From Agromyces luteolus (GTDB lineage: Bacteria > Actinomycetota > Actinomycetes > Actinomycetales > Microbacteriaceae), in contig NZ_WODA01000026.1 of the NCBI RefSeq assembly GCF_009729855.1, positions 1-64,000 on the forward strand: 64,000 bases of DNA. Reading direction: 5' to 3'. The notes below the pieces were generated by a model. That model saw only the letters and a list, made by a program, of their open reading frames with translations, did not search any database and was not told the origin of the DNA. Every line of letters starts with the position of its first letter. Position 1 is the first letter of the stretch. This document shows positions 37,025 to 45,345 of the stretch, in pieces. The position numbers and the translations under genes are program-made.

Positions 37025-38752
37025 GTGGCGCTCTCGGCTGCCCGCATCGGCGGCACCCGGGCCGCGATCGCGGTCGCGGGAGTCCTCGTCGCGTTCGCGA
37101 CAGCGTCGGTCGCCTGGGACCCGCGCAACGCCCCGGTGCTCGTCCTCGACCTCGCGGTCGGGCTCGCCTTCGTCGGGCTCGCCGTCGTCGCCGTCCCGTT
37201 CTCGGTCCCGGTGACCGTGCTGTCGGGTGCGGTCGCCCTCGCCTGGTACGCCGGGACGGCGTGGGCCCCGGCCGTGTTCTGGCACCGCGGCGCGCTCACG
37301 TGGCTGCTGCTCGCCTACCCGCTGCTGCGCCCCGCCACTCGGCTCGAGGGGATCGTGGCCGGTGCGGCCATCGCGATCTCGACCGTGCCGTTCGCGTGGA
37401 GCAACCCGATCGCGAGCGCCGGCATCGCGACCGTGCTCGGCGCCGTGGCCGCCTGGTCGACGGCATCGATCCGCTCTCGCGGCCGGGCCGCGTTCACCGC
37501 GCACCTCGCGCTCGTCGCGTTCGCGGCGCTGATCCTCATCGGTGCGCTGATCGACGCCTCGGAGGCCGCGGGCACGGCCCTGCCGTTCTACGTCGCCTAC
37601 GAGATCACGGTCGCGGCGATCGCGCTCGCCCTCGGCGCAGTGCTTCCCCGGCCGTCCGCGTCGGCGGTCGCCGACCTCGTGATCGACCTCGACGGCACGC
37701 CCGACACGAGCATGCGCGAACGCCTCTCGCGCGCGCTCGGCGATCGCGGCGTGCGAATCGCCTATGCGGATGCCACGGCCGACGGGTTCCGCGACGCCGA
37801 CGGACGCCCGCTCGACCCGGCCGGTCCGGCATCGGGCCGCGCGACCACGCCGATCCTGCGCAGCGGTCGGCCGGTGGCGATCATCGAGCACGACGCCGCC
37901 TCCGTCACGGCGGGGACCCTCGTCGATGCGATCGGGTCGGCCACCGCCGCGATCGACGAGCACGAGCACCTCACCGCGGAGATCGCGGCCCACGTGACCG
38001 AGGTCGAGGACGCCCGCCGACGGCTCGCCCGGGCCGCCGACAGGGAACGGAGCGCGCTCCGCTCCCGCCTCCGGACGACGGTGGAGGAACCGCTCGAGGG
38101 CCTCCTCGGATCCCTCCGCGCCGACGCCGCCGGGCCGGCCGGGGCCGCGGAGCCCGCCGACGCCGCGGAGCTCGCCCACGCCGCCGGGCACGCCGATCCG
38201 GCCGACGCCGACGCCGACGCCCACGCCGACGCCGACGCCGACGCCGACGAGCCAGTCGACCCCGCCGCACCCGCCGCCGACCCCGCCGCACCCGCCGCGT
38301 TCGCGCGCACGATCGCGATCCTCGAGGGCGCCCTCGTCGAGGTGGTCGAGGCCGGTCAGGGACTCCGACCGAGGGAGCTCGACGACGGTCTCGGTGCCGC
38401 GGTGCGGGTGCTGTCCGAGCGAAGCCCGCTCACCGTCGATCTCTCGCCCGGTCGCGGCACGCGCTACGCGCCGGAGGTCGAGTCGGCGATGTACGCCGCC
38501 TGCTCGGAGGCGCTGCAGAACTGCGCGAAGCACGCCGGCGTCGATCGTGCCGCGGTCGAGATCGCCGACGCCGACGGCTCGCTGGTGATCCGGATCCGCG
38601 ACGCCGGTGCCGGCGGCGCCGATCCGTCCCGCGGCCGGGGTCTCCGCGGCCTCGCCGACCGGGTGCGCGCGGTCGGCGGCGACGTTCACGTCGAGTCGCC
38701 GCCCGGGAGCGGCACGCTCGTCGAGCTCACCTACCGCGGGGAGCCGTCATGA
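37025..38752 (+). CDS. Membrane sensor kinase with intact ATP-binding domain but no phosphoacceptor His
   Basis: 575 residues from GTG 37,025. Residues 5-210 contain about six transmembrane helices; residues 220-310 form a cytoplasmic GAF-like region; a coiled coil leads into the dimerisation helix. In NarL-type kinases this helix reads E(R/x)xLHD; here the aligned residues are RLRTT, with Arg350 at the position of the His. Between the two dimerisation helices is an insertion with eight GCCGAC/GCCCAC units (Ala-Asp repeats, 38,201-38,248). The HATPase domain is complete: N-box EALQNCAKHA (Asn499), DAGAG (Asp526) and GRGLRGLADR. It could bind ATP but not autophosphorylate. The stop overlaps the next kinase in ATGA. 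Confidence 0.82.
   Translation: MALSAARIGGTRAAIAVAGVLVAFATASVAWDPRNAPVLVLDLAVGLAFVGLAVVAVPFSVPVTVLSGAVALAWYAGTAWAPAVFWHRGALTWLLLAYPLLRPATRLEGIVAGAAIAISTVPFAWSNPIASAGIATVLGAVAAWSTASIRSRGRAAFTAHLALVAFAALILIGALIDASEAAGTALPFYVAYEITVAAIALALGAVLPRPSASAVADLVIDLDGTPDTSMRERLSRALGDRGVRIAYADATADGFRDADGRPLDPAGPASGRATTPILRSGRPVAIIEHDAASVTAGTLVDAIGSATAAIDEHEHLTAEIAAHVTEVEDARRRLARAADRERSALRSRLRTTVEEPLEGLLGSLRADAAGPAGAAEPADAAELAHAAGHADPADADADAHADADADADEPVDPAAPAADPAAPAAFARTIAILEGALVEVVEAGQGLRPRELDDGLGAAVRVLSERSPLTVDLSPGRGTRYAPEVESAMYAACSEALQNCAKHAGVDRAAVEIADADGSLVIRIRDAGAGGADPSRGRGLRGLADRVRAVGGDVHVESPPGSGTLVELTYRGEPS
38201..38248 (+). repeat. Hexanucleotide repeat inside the first kinase gene
   Basis: Eight in-frame 6-bp units, seven GCCGAC and one GCCCAC, encode an Ala-Asp run in the insertion between dimerisation helices. 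Unit number could vary by slippage without breaking the frame. Confidence 0.85.
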
Positions 38753-40635
38753 GGGCGATCGGATGGGGCGTCTGGGTCGTCGCCTCGGCATGCACCATCC
38801 TCGCGCTCGACCTCATCGCCGCTCCGGAGGTGATCGCCGTCGGCACCTCGGATCCGGTGGCGACGATGCTCGCCGCACTCGCGCTGCTCGCCGGCGCGGC
38901 GGCGGCCCTGACCACGGCCGCCGGCCTCGCGCCCGGAGTGCTGCTCGCCTTCGCGGCCGTGTGCTGGACGGCGCCGCTCGTCGAGGGTCACCAGGCGCTT
39001 CCCGAACCCGTCCGATCGGTGGCCGCCATCTGCGGCGCACTGCTCGTGCCGGTGCTCGCGGCGGCGACCCTCGCGATCGCCGGCGCCGACGGACGCGTCG
39101 ATGCCGATCGACGCACCGGCGCCGACGGACGCGTCGACGCCGATCGACGCACCGGCGCCCATGGATGCGTCGGCGCTCGGGACCCCGACGCACGCTTCCG
39201 GGCCGTCGCGCGACGTCTCGCCTGGTCGATCCTCGCCGGAGCCGCCGCGCTCGTCGTCGCGACCGCCCTCGTCGGCGATCCGCTGCTCGACCCCGACTGC
39301 TGGGCGAATTGCAGCGCGAACTCCTTCCTGGTCGTCTCCGTCCCACCGCTCGCCCGTGCGCTCGAGCTCGCGCTCCCGGTCTACGCGATCGGCGCGGGGG
39401 CGGTGTGCGCCTGGGCCGTTGCGGCGGGCATTCGGCGCTCCGCGCTTCAGCGCGGCGCCGGCGTCGGCATCGACGCGAGGACGGCCGCGACGGCCGCCGG
39501 TGCGCTCGCCGCCCTCGCCGCAGTGGTGCTCGTGCTGTCGGTTCAGCCCGTCCAGGGCGCGGACGCGCCGCCAGCGGCATCCGCCCCCGCCCTTCGCCTG
39601 CCGTACCTCGTCTGCGCCGCCCTGCTCGTCCTGTTCGGTGCGACCGTCGCCGCCGTCGCGATCGTCATGCGTCGCCGCACCGCGGCGGTCAGGCGATTCG
39701 GCGACGAGATCCGGCGGACGCCTCGACCCGGACGCCTCGAGGACGACCTGCGCGCCGCCCTCCGCGACCCCGGGCTGCGCGTCCGATTCCCCGCCGGCCC
39801 GCCCGGCCCGCCCGGCCCGCTCGGCCCAGCCGGTCGCCCCGCGAGCTTCGTCGACGGCGCCGGGCACGCCTCCGCGGCGCCCGAGCCCGGGTCGCCGATC
39901 ACCGAGATCCGCCGTGACGGAGCGCCGATCGCCGTCCTCGAGCACACGGTTCCCGTCGCCTCGACCGCCGAACTCGAGGCGCGGATCGGCCCCGCAGCGC
40001 GGATCGCGATCGACAACGAACGCATGCGGGCGCTCGTGCTCGCCGAACTCGACGAGCTGCGCGCGTCGCGCCAGCGCATCGTCGAGACGGCGGATGCCGC
40101 GCGGCGGAACATCGAACGCGACCTGCACGACCGTGCCCAGCAGAGCCTGCTCGCCGCCCTGTTCGAGCTCGGCCTCGTGCAGGCGCGGGCGGCCGAGCAG
40201 GGCGACGCCGCACTCGAGCGCAGGGCCGCCGCGCTCCGGGAGCGCGTGAACGTCGTCGTCGAGTCGCTGCGGACCCTCGCACACGGCGTGTTCCCCGCCG
40301 TCCTCGACGACGTCGGACTCGAGTCCGCGCTCGAGCACCTCGCCGAGACGAGCCGGATTCCGCTCGAGGTGCACTCCCGGCTGACGACCCGCCTCCCCGC
40401 CGCGGTCGAGCGCGCGGCCTACGCGGTCGCGGTCCGCGTCGCCGAGTGCACGGATGCCACGGCCGAGGCCGTCGACCTCGAGATCGGCGAGGTCGACGGG
40501 AACGCGAGGCTCGCCATCCGCCCCTCGCCGCCGCCTCGCTGCGACCTCGTCGGGGTGGCCGATCGCGTCGGAGCGCTCGGCGGGTCCATGCTGGTGTCCG
40601 ACCGGGGAATCGAGGTGGTGATCCCGTGCGCGTGA
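38749..40635 (+). CDS. Membrane sensor kinase with intact DHp His but degenerate ATP-binding domain
   Basis: 628 residues. About eight hydrophobic segments lie in residues 1-310, interrupted by a duplicated 12-residue hydrophilic loop. A GAF-like region (about 330-430) with a Pro-Gly-rich insert precedes the HisKA_3 helix, which is canonical: [20 protein letters not shown] with His460. The C-terminal HATPase domain has lost its motifs: where the N-box should be it reads [11 protein letters not shown], with no Asn, and the DxGxG loop is replaced by RPSPPPRC. It keeps only the final [12 protein letters not shown] segment. It cannot be expected to bind ATP normally. The overall layout is paralogous to the kinase upstream, which has exactly the opposite defects. 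Confidence 0.82.
   Translation: MRAIGWGVWVVASACTILALDLIAAPEVIAVGTSDPVATMLAALALLAGAAAALTTAAGLAPGVLLAFAAVCWTAPLVEGHQALPEPVRSVAAICGALLVPVLAAATLAIAGADGRVDADRRTGADGRVDADRRTGAHGCVGARDPDARFRAVARRLAWSILAGAAALVVATALVGDPLLDPDCWANCSANSFLVVSVPPLARALELALPVYAIGAGAVCAWAVAAGIRRSALQRGAGVGIDARTAATAAGALAALAAVVLVLSVQPVQGADAPPAASAPALRLPYLVCAALLVLFGATVAAVAIVMRRRTAAVRRFGDEIRRTPRPGRLEDDLRAALRDPGLRVRFPAGPPGPPGPLGPAGRPASFVDGAGHASAAPEPGSPITEIRRDGAPIAVLEHTVPVASTAELEARIGPAARIAIDNERMRALVLAELDELRASRQRIVETADAARRNIERDLHDRAQQSLLAALFELGLVQARAAEQGDAALERRAAALRERVNVVVESLRTLAHGVFPAVLDDVGLESALEHLAETSRIPLEVHSRLTTRLPAAVERAAYAVAVRVAECTDATAEAVDLEIGEVDGNARLAIRPSPPPRCDLVGVADRVGALGGSMLVSDRGIEVVIPCA
39085..39156 (+). repeat. Two 36-bp tandem units in the second kinase gene
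   Basis: Two near-identical 36-bp units at 39,085-39,120 and 39,121-39,156 encode [12 protein letters not shown] twice; a degenerate partial third unit follows. They expand a hydrophilic loop between membrane segments. Confidence 0.85.
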
Positions 40636-41297
40636 TCGTGGTCGACGACGCGTTGCTCACGAGGGAGGGCCTCGTGCGGCTCCTGCGCGAGGCCGGGGTG
40701 GACGTCATCGCCGAGCGGCCGGACGCGACCGACCTCGTCCCACTCGTCGAGACGGAGCGGCCGGATGTCGTCGTGCTCGACATCAAGATGCCGCCGACGT
40801 GGACCGACGAAGGGCTCGCCGCCGCGGCCGCCGTGAAGTCGGCCGTGCCGGGCACCGGTGTGCTCGTGCTCTCGCAGTACCTCGAGACCGCGTACGCGAT
40901 GCGACTCGTCGAGGAGTTCCCGGAACGCACCGGCTACCTGCTGAAGGACCGGCTCTCGGACATCATGGTGCTCGTCGACGCGCTCCGCCGCCTGACCGAC
41001 GGCGAGACCGTCATCGACCCCACGATCGTGGCCCGCCTGGTCTCGCGGCGTCGCCGGTCCGACCCGCTCGAGGCGCTCACCAGCCGGGAACGCGAGGTGC
41101 TCGCGCTGCTCGCCGAGGGCATGTCGAACCGCGCCATCGGCGCCCGGCTCTTCATCGCCGAGCGGACGGTCGAGACCCACGTGACGAACGTGTTCACCAA
41201 GCTGGGGCTCGGCGAGGACGAGACCACCCACCGCCGGGTGCTCGCCGTGCTGACCTTCCTCCGAACGGCGGATGCCTCGGGGCCGCCCGAACGCTGA
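40626..41297 (+). CDS. NarL/LuxR-family response regulator
   Basis: 223 residues from GTG 40,626, overlapping the kinase gene by 10 bp; an in-frame GTG at 40,632 is possible. The receiver domain has the acidic pair VVDDA, the phosphoacceptor Asp in VVVLDIKMP, and a conserved Lys in YLLKDR. The C-terminal LuxR-type helix-turn-helix reads [22 protein letters not shown] then [15 protein letters not shown] (shown in part). It is the output of the two overlapping kinases and a likely regulator of the divergent lipoprotein genes. Confidence 0.93.
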   Translation: MRVIVVDDALLTREGLVRLLREAGVDVIAERPDATDLVPLVETERPDVVVLDIKMPPTWTDEGLAAAAAVKSAVPGTGVLVLSQYLETAYAMRLVEEFPERTGYLLKDRLSDIMVLVDALRRLTDGETVIDPTIVARLVSRRRRSDPLEALTSREREVLALLAEGMSNRAIGARLFIAERTVETHVTNVFTKLGLGEDETTHRRVLAVLTFLRTADASGPPER

Positions 41298-41428
41298 CCG
41301 CGCGCCGGCTCCGCTCGCCGTGCTCGCCGCGGCGCCGCGCCGCTACGCCCGCCACCCGCCCCGCCCATGGCGGCCCCGCCCCCCGAGTGGTAGCTTGCGC
41401 GCATCGCACGGGGTTCAGGGGGCGCGAC

Positions 41429-43543
41429 ATGGCGATCGAGACGGTGCTGGGCGCTGCGTGGACGCGGAAGCACGACGACCCCCGCGAGGCCCTCATCCCG
41501 TCGACGCCGCGCATCGTCTACCCGAAGTCGCTCGCAGAGCTCATCGAGATCTGCCGCGACGAGAACCTCGGCCGCCTGAAGGCCGCCGGCAGCCACTGGG
41601 CGCTCTCCGAGGCGGCGATCAGCGAGGAGACGTTCATCGAGACGCACGACCCCCGCAACCAGCGGCAGGCGATGGGGCGCACGCTGAAGGACGTGGTCCC
41701 GCACTGCCTCCACCCCGAACTGGTCCAGCGGATGGCGGAGCCGAGCTTCGTGCAGCACCACGGGTCGCTCGTGCACGTCGAGGCGGGCAAGCGCGTCTAC
41801 CAGCTCTACGCCGAGCTCGACCAGGTCGACCCCCTCGACCTGCAACCGCCTGATGGCGTGCAGTCGCTCGGCGCCTTCATGCTCGACCACTTCGGCACGA
41901 CGGCGTTCGAGGGGCCGTGGGGGATGGAGACGGCCGGCAACGCCGGCGGGCAGACCATCGTCGGAGCGTTCTCCACGGGAACGCACGGCGGCGACTTCGA
42001 CTGCGGCCCGATCGCCGACTCGGTCGTCGCGATCCACCTCGTCGCCGACGGGGGCGCGCACTACTGGATCGAGTCGTCCGACGAGCGCTACTGGCCCCAG
42101 GTCACCGACGACGACCGGCTGCGGGAGGTCTACGGGATCGACGAGTTCGGCGGCGACGAGAACTTCCACATCGTGCGAGCCCCCGACAACGCGCTCTTCG
42201 ACGCGGCGGTCGTGGCCGCCGGGCGGTTCGGCGTGATCTACTCCGTCGTGCTCCGGGCGCTCCCCCAGTACGCGCGGTACGAGCGGCGCCGGCTGCACAT
42301 GTGGCAGGACTTCAAGCACCAGATCCTCGACCGCAGCAGCAAGCTGTATCGGGATGCCGCGATCCTGCCCGGCGGCTACGTCCCGTCGACCCAGGTCACC
42401 AGCCCGCAGCGGTTCCTCCAGGTCGCGGTCAGCCTGACCCCGCACCTGAACTTCCAGCGCAACCTCGCGGGCGTCACCAAGCAGTGGAAGCTCCGACTGC
42501 AGGATGACCCGCCGGGACGGGCCGAGCGCGTGGGCGACCTGGTCACGGACTTCGACCCCGGCATCCAGGCGCCGCGCTTCGCGAACGCGGGCAACAACTT
42601 CAGCTATCGCTTCGACCCGGATGACCCGCTGAACGCCGAGGACGACCCCGACCCGATCGCCCTCGCGTGCTCGAAGGGCAGCTTCCTCGCCGGGATCATC
42701 GAGGCGGCGATCAACGAGATCGAGGAGTTCGTGAACTCGAACGGCGCCGTCGTGGGCGCGGGCATCGCCGCCATCGCAGCGCTCGGCGGCGGCGGACTCC
42801 TCCTGCTGATCCCGGCGCTGCTCGCGATCCTCATCATCCTCCGCGCACTGCTCGAGGCGTTCGACGCCGACGACCGGTTCGGCGAGCACATGGAGGGCAT
42901 CAAGAACTCGCTGCTCGACCCGGACGAGCCCGACCCCGCGAAGCGCGCTGCCGGACTCTTCGCCTGGCAGCTGATCGTCTACCTCGGCTTCCAGGCGCAG
43001 CAGTCCGACCGCGACTACGAGGCGATCAGCTACGCCGTCACCGACCAGAAGGACTACCGCAACATCAGCTGCGAGGTGAACGTCGACTCCGTCGAGGTGT
43101 TCTTCAACGCGGTCGACCAGCGGCTCATCGCGTTCGTCGACGCGCTCCTCGCGTTCGAGATCATGCAGGAGTTCCAGGGCCGGGCCTGCGTCGGGTACGC
43201 GTCCCTGCGGTTCATGGGCCCGACGCGGGCGAAGATCGGGATGCAGCGGCATCCGACCACCTGCTCGGTCGAAGTGGCCTGCCTCAAGGACGTGAGCGGC
43301 GGGCAGGACATGGTGGACTACGCCGCCCGGCTCGCACTGAACCCGAACATCGGCGGCATCCTGCACTGGGGCCAGCACAACGACGCGACCGCCGCCGACA
43401 TCGAGCGGCTCTTCGGCGACCCCACGAGCCCGACCAACGGCGACCTCGGCGCGTGGCGGCAGGCCCTCGCCGACGTCACCGATTCCGGCAGCCGCGACCG
43501 GTTCAGCAGCGACTTCACGCGACGCACCGGACTCGACCTGTGA
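41429..43543 (+). CDS. FAD-binding oxidase (VAO/ALO-like) with internal transmembrane segment
   Basis: 704 residues from ATG 41,429 with CAGGGGG upstream and a -10-like TAGCTT at 41,391-41,396. The N-terminal half is a PCMH-type FAD domain: IVYPKSLAELIEICR, KAAGSHWALSEAA, GAFSTGTHGG and GRFGVIYSVVLRAL. These match the aldonolactone/alditol oxidase group, which oxidises sugar alcohols or lactones with O2. Unusually, residues 440-480 carry a very hydrophobic segment (GLLLLIPALLAILIILRALL) in the middle of the substrate domain, so the protein may be membrane-attached. The C-terminal part (AKIGMQRHPTTCSVEVACL) resembles the ALO cap. The substrate cannot be predicted. A small gene follows 19 bp later. 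Confidence 0.82.
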   Translation: MAIETVLGAAWTRKHDDPREALIPSTPRIVYPKSLAELIEICRDENLGRLKAAGSHWALSEAAISEETFIETHDPRNQRQAMGRTLKDVVPHCLHPELVQRMAEPSFVQHHGSLVHVEAGKRVYQLYAELDQVDPLDLQPPDGVQSLGAFMLDHFGTTAFEGPWGMETAGNAGGQTIVGAFSTGTHGGDFDCGPIADSVVAIHLVADGGAHYWIESSDERYWPQVTDDDRLREVYGIDEFGGDENFHIVRAPDNALFDAAVVAAGRFGVIYSVVLRALPQYARYERRRLHMWQDFKHQILDRSSKLYRDAAILPGGYVPSTQVTSPQRFLQVAVSLTPHLNFQRNLAGVTKQWKLRLQDDPPGRAERVGDLVTDFDPGIQAPRFANAGNNFSYRFDPDDPLNAEDDPDPIALACSKGSFLAGIIEAAINEIEEFVNSNGAVVGAGIAAIAALGGGGLLLLIPALLAILIILRALLEAFDADDRFGEHMEGIKNSLLDPDEPDPAKRAAGLFAWQLIVYLGFQAQQSDRDYEAISYAVTDQKDYRNISCEVNVDSVEVFFNAVDQRLIAFVDALLAFEIMQEFQGRACVGYASLRFMGPTRAKIGMQRHPTTCSVEVACLKDVSGGQDMVDYAARLALNPNIGGILHWGQHNDATAADIERLFGDPTSPTNGDLGAWRQALADVTDSGSRDRFSSDFTRRTGLDL

Positions 43544-43562
43544 CGTCGGAGGGAGCGGCGAG

Positions 43563-43955
43563 ATGAGCGAGACGTTCTTCGGGCCCTGGCGGATCGTGCT
43601 CACGAACGCGAACTCCCACTTCGCGCAGCGCATGCTGATCACCGGGTCGGATGCCGCGGACGGCGAGTACGCCATCGCCTTCGGACAGGTGGTGGATGTC
43701 ACGGCGACCGGTGCGCAGTGGCGGCTGGAAACGCAGTTCTTCCCGTTCGGCGGGCCCGCTTGGCAGCCGGGCGACACCCGACGGTCGACGCGGTTCGAGG
43801 CGCCGACCGGCCTCATCGTGCAGATCGACGGCGCGGCGCGACCACCGGGCACCGGCACCACGTTCACGAACCTGACGCTCGTCTGCACGTGCCTCGACCC
43901 GGAGACGAACCCGATCCCGGGGCCGAACCCCTTCGACTTCACGCTCCCGGGCTGA
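43563..43955 (+). CDS. Hypothetical protein in operon with the FAD oxidase
   Basis: 130 residues preceded by GGAGGGAG (43,548-43,555). The product is a compact beta-rich protein (GPWRIVLTNANSHFAQRMLI, QWRLETQFFPFGG) without a signal peptide. A CTC pair (CTCLDPETN) near the C-terminus could bind metal. No family was recognised. Spacing implies co-transcription with the oxidase. Confidence 0.72.
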   Translation: MSETFFGPWRIVLTNANSHFAQRMLITGSDAADGEYAIAFGQVVDVTATGAQWRLETQFFPFGGPAWQPGDTRRSTRFEAPTGLIVQIDGAARPPGTGTTFTNLTLVCTCLDPETNPIPGPNPFDFTLPG

Positions 43956-43961
43956 GCCGCT

Positions 43962-43985
43962 CGCGCCGCCCCTCCCGGCGGCGCG
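43962..43985. terminator. Bidirectional stem-loop between convergent genes
   Basis: A 9-bp GC stem, CGCGCCGCC with GGCGGCGCG, closes a CCTCCC loop in the 34-bp gap between convergent stops. It has no T-tract. Confidence 0.6.
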
Positions 43986-43989
43986 GTGC

Positions 43990-45279
43990 CTACGCCCCGA
44001 GGCCCTGCGCCCGCATCGCGCCGATGTCGCGGCGCGCGAGGCTCAGCGACTCGCTCGCGAGCGACGCGGCGCGACGGGCCAGCTCGATCACGTGCTCGCG
44101 GTGGCGGAGGTCGGTCACGACGACCGTCACCTCGGAACTGGCGCTGCCGAGGTAGTGGCCGAGGTCGACCCGGATGCGCTCGGACTCGGCCAGCCGCGCC
44201 AGGGCCTCGGCGCCGATCCAGCCCGGGTGGCCGGCGACGGCGTCGCGGGCCACGTCGAGCCGGCGGTCGGCGTCCCGGACGGCGTGGTGAACGTGCACCA
44301 CGGGCGGGGCCGCGGGCCGCTCGCCCGCCGAGGACTCGGGCCGAGACTCGGGCGAGGTCGCGGACGCGGACGCGCGCGCGGTGGCGATCGCGGCAGCCAA
44401 CCCCTCGCGCGCCGCGCGCAGCCGCCGCAGGTGACCGAGCGGGTCGGTGTCCACGCCGGCCGCCGGGAGCACCGCGAGCGCCGCCTGCAGCTCGGCGATC
44501 GCGCCCGCGGCATCCGGCGAACGAGACGCGCGGAGCGCGAGCGCGAGCTCCCGCCGGCACTCGTCGGCGAGCGCCGGCAGCGCCGCCTCGGCGCGCAGCG
44601 CCTCCACCTCGAAGGTCTCCACGGCGTCGAGCAGCGTCGCCGCGCGACGCAGAGATCGAGCGGATGCCTCGAGGGCGACGTCCGCGTGCGCGCTCTCGCC
44701 GTCGGACCGCCGGCGCTCGGCCACGCCGAGACTGTGCGCGGCGAAGCCGAGCAGCCGGTCGGCCTCAGCGGGGTCGGCGTCGAGGCCGGCGAGCGCGTCG
44801 CGCGCGTAGCGCGCACCGAGCCGGTCGAGCGTGGCGCGGACGTAGGGGATCCGCGCCCGCGCGCGCACGAGGTCGGCGCGGACGCGGGCGATGAGGTCGG
44901 GAGTTCGGCGCGCACGCGACATCCGCTCGCCGAGGTCGGACGCCTGCTCGTCGAGCACGCGCAGCACGGTCTCGCACAGGTCGATGACGCGCAGGTACCG
45001 CGCCCGGACCTCGTCGGCCGCGCCGGGCATGGGGTCGTGGTTGTGCCGGTTCAGCCGGAACGCCTCGCCGAGCTGCCGGCGCGCGACGGCGAGCACCTCG
45101 GCCGGCTGCACGGTCGCGTCGGGCCCGAGTTCGGCCTCGACGAAGTCGAGTTGCTCGGCCGCGGCGCGCACCCGCTCGTCGGCGGCGAACAGCGCCGACC
45201 CGGCCCGCGTCGCGAGTTCCGCGTCGTGGGCCTGGAGTTCTGGCGCACCCCGCCTGCGCCTGGCCCAGAACCCGGCCAT
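43990..45279 (-). CDS. Coiled-coil protein, shorter of two tandem paralogues
   Basis: 429 residues. It is almost entirely helical and rich in Ala, Arg, Glu and Leu. It begins MAGFWARRRR, like its neighbour's MAGFWGKRKR, and the two align throughout (LDAVETFEVEALRAE occurs in both; GHPGWIGAEALARLAE corresponds to GHRGWIGADARTRLAE). This copy ends after RRDIGAMRAQGLGA and lacks the glycine-rich tail of the other. Similar helical regions occur in actinobacterial TPM-domain membrane proteins, but no TPM domain is present. The role is unknown. Confidence 0.75.
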   Translation of the reverse strand: MAGFWARRRRGAPELQAHDAELATRAGSALFAADERVRAAAEQLDFVEAELGPDATVQPAEVLAVARRQLGEAFRLNRHNHDPMPGAADEVRARYLRVIDLCETVLRVLDEQASDLGERMSRARRTPDLIARVRADLVRARARIPYVRATLDRLGARYARDALAGLDADPAEADRLLGFAAHSLGVAERRRSDGESAHADVALEASARSLRRAATLLDAVETFEVEALRAEAALPALADECRRELALALRASRSPDAAGAIAELQAALAVLPAAGVDTDPLGHLRRLRAAREGLAAAIATARASASATSPESRPESSAGERPAAPPVVHVHHAVRDADRRLDVARDAVAGHPGWIGAEALARLAESERIRVDLGHYLGSASSEVTVVVTDLRHREHVIELARRAASLASESLSLARRDIGAMRAQGLGA

Positions 45280-45345
45280 GCATGGATTCTACGAGCGCCG
45301 CCCGACAGTCGCCATATACGGCCGCCGTCCGGCCTCAGTCGAAGC

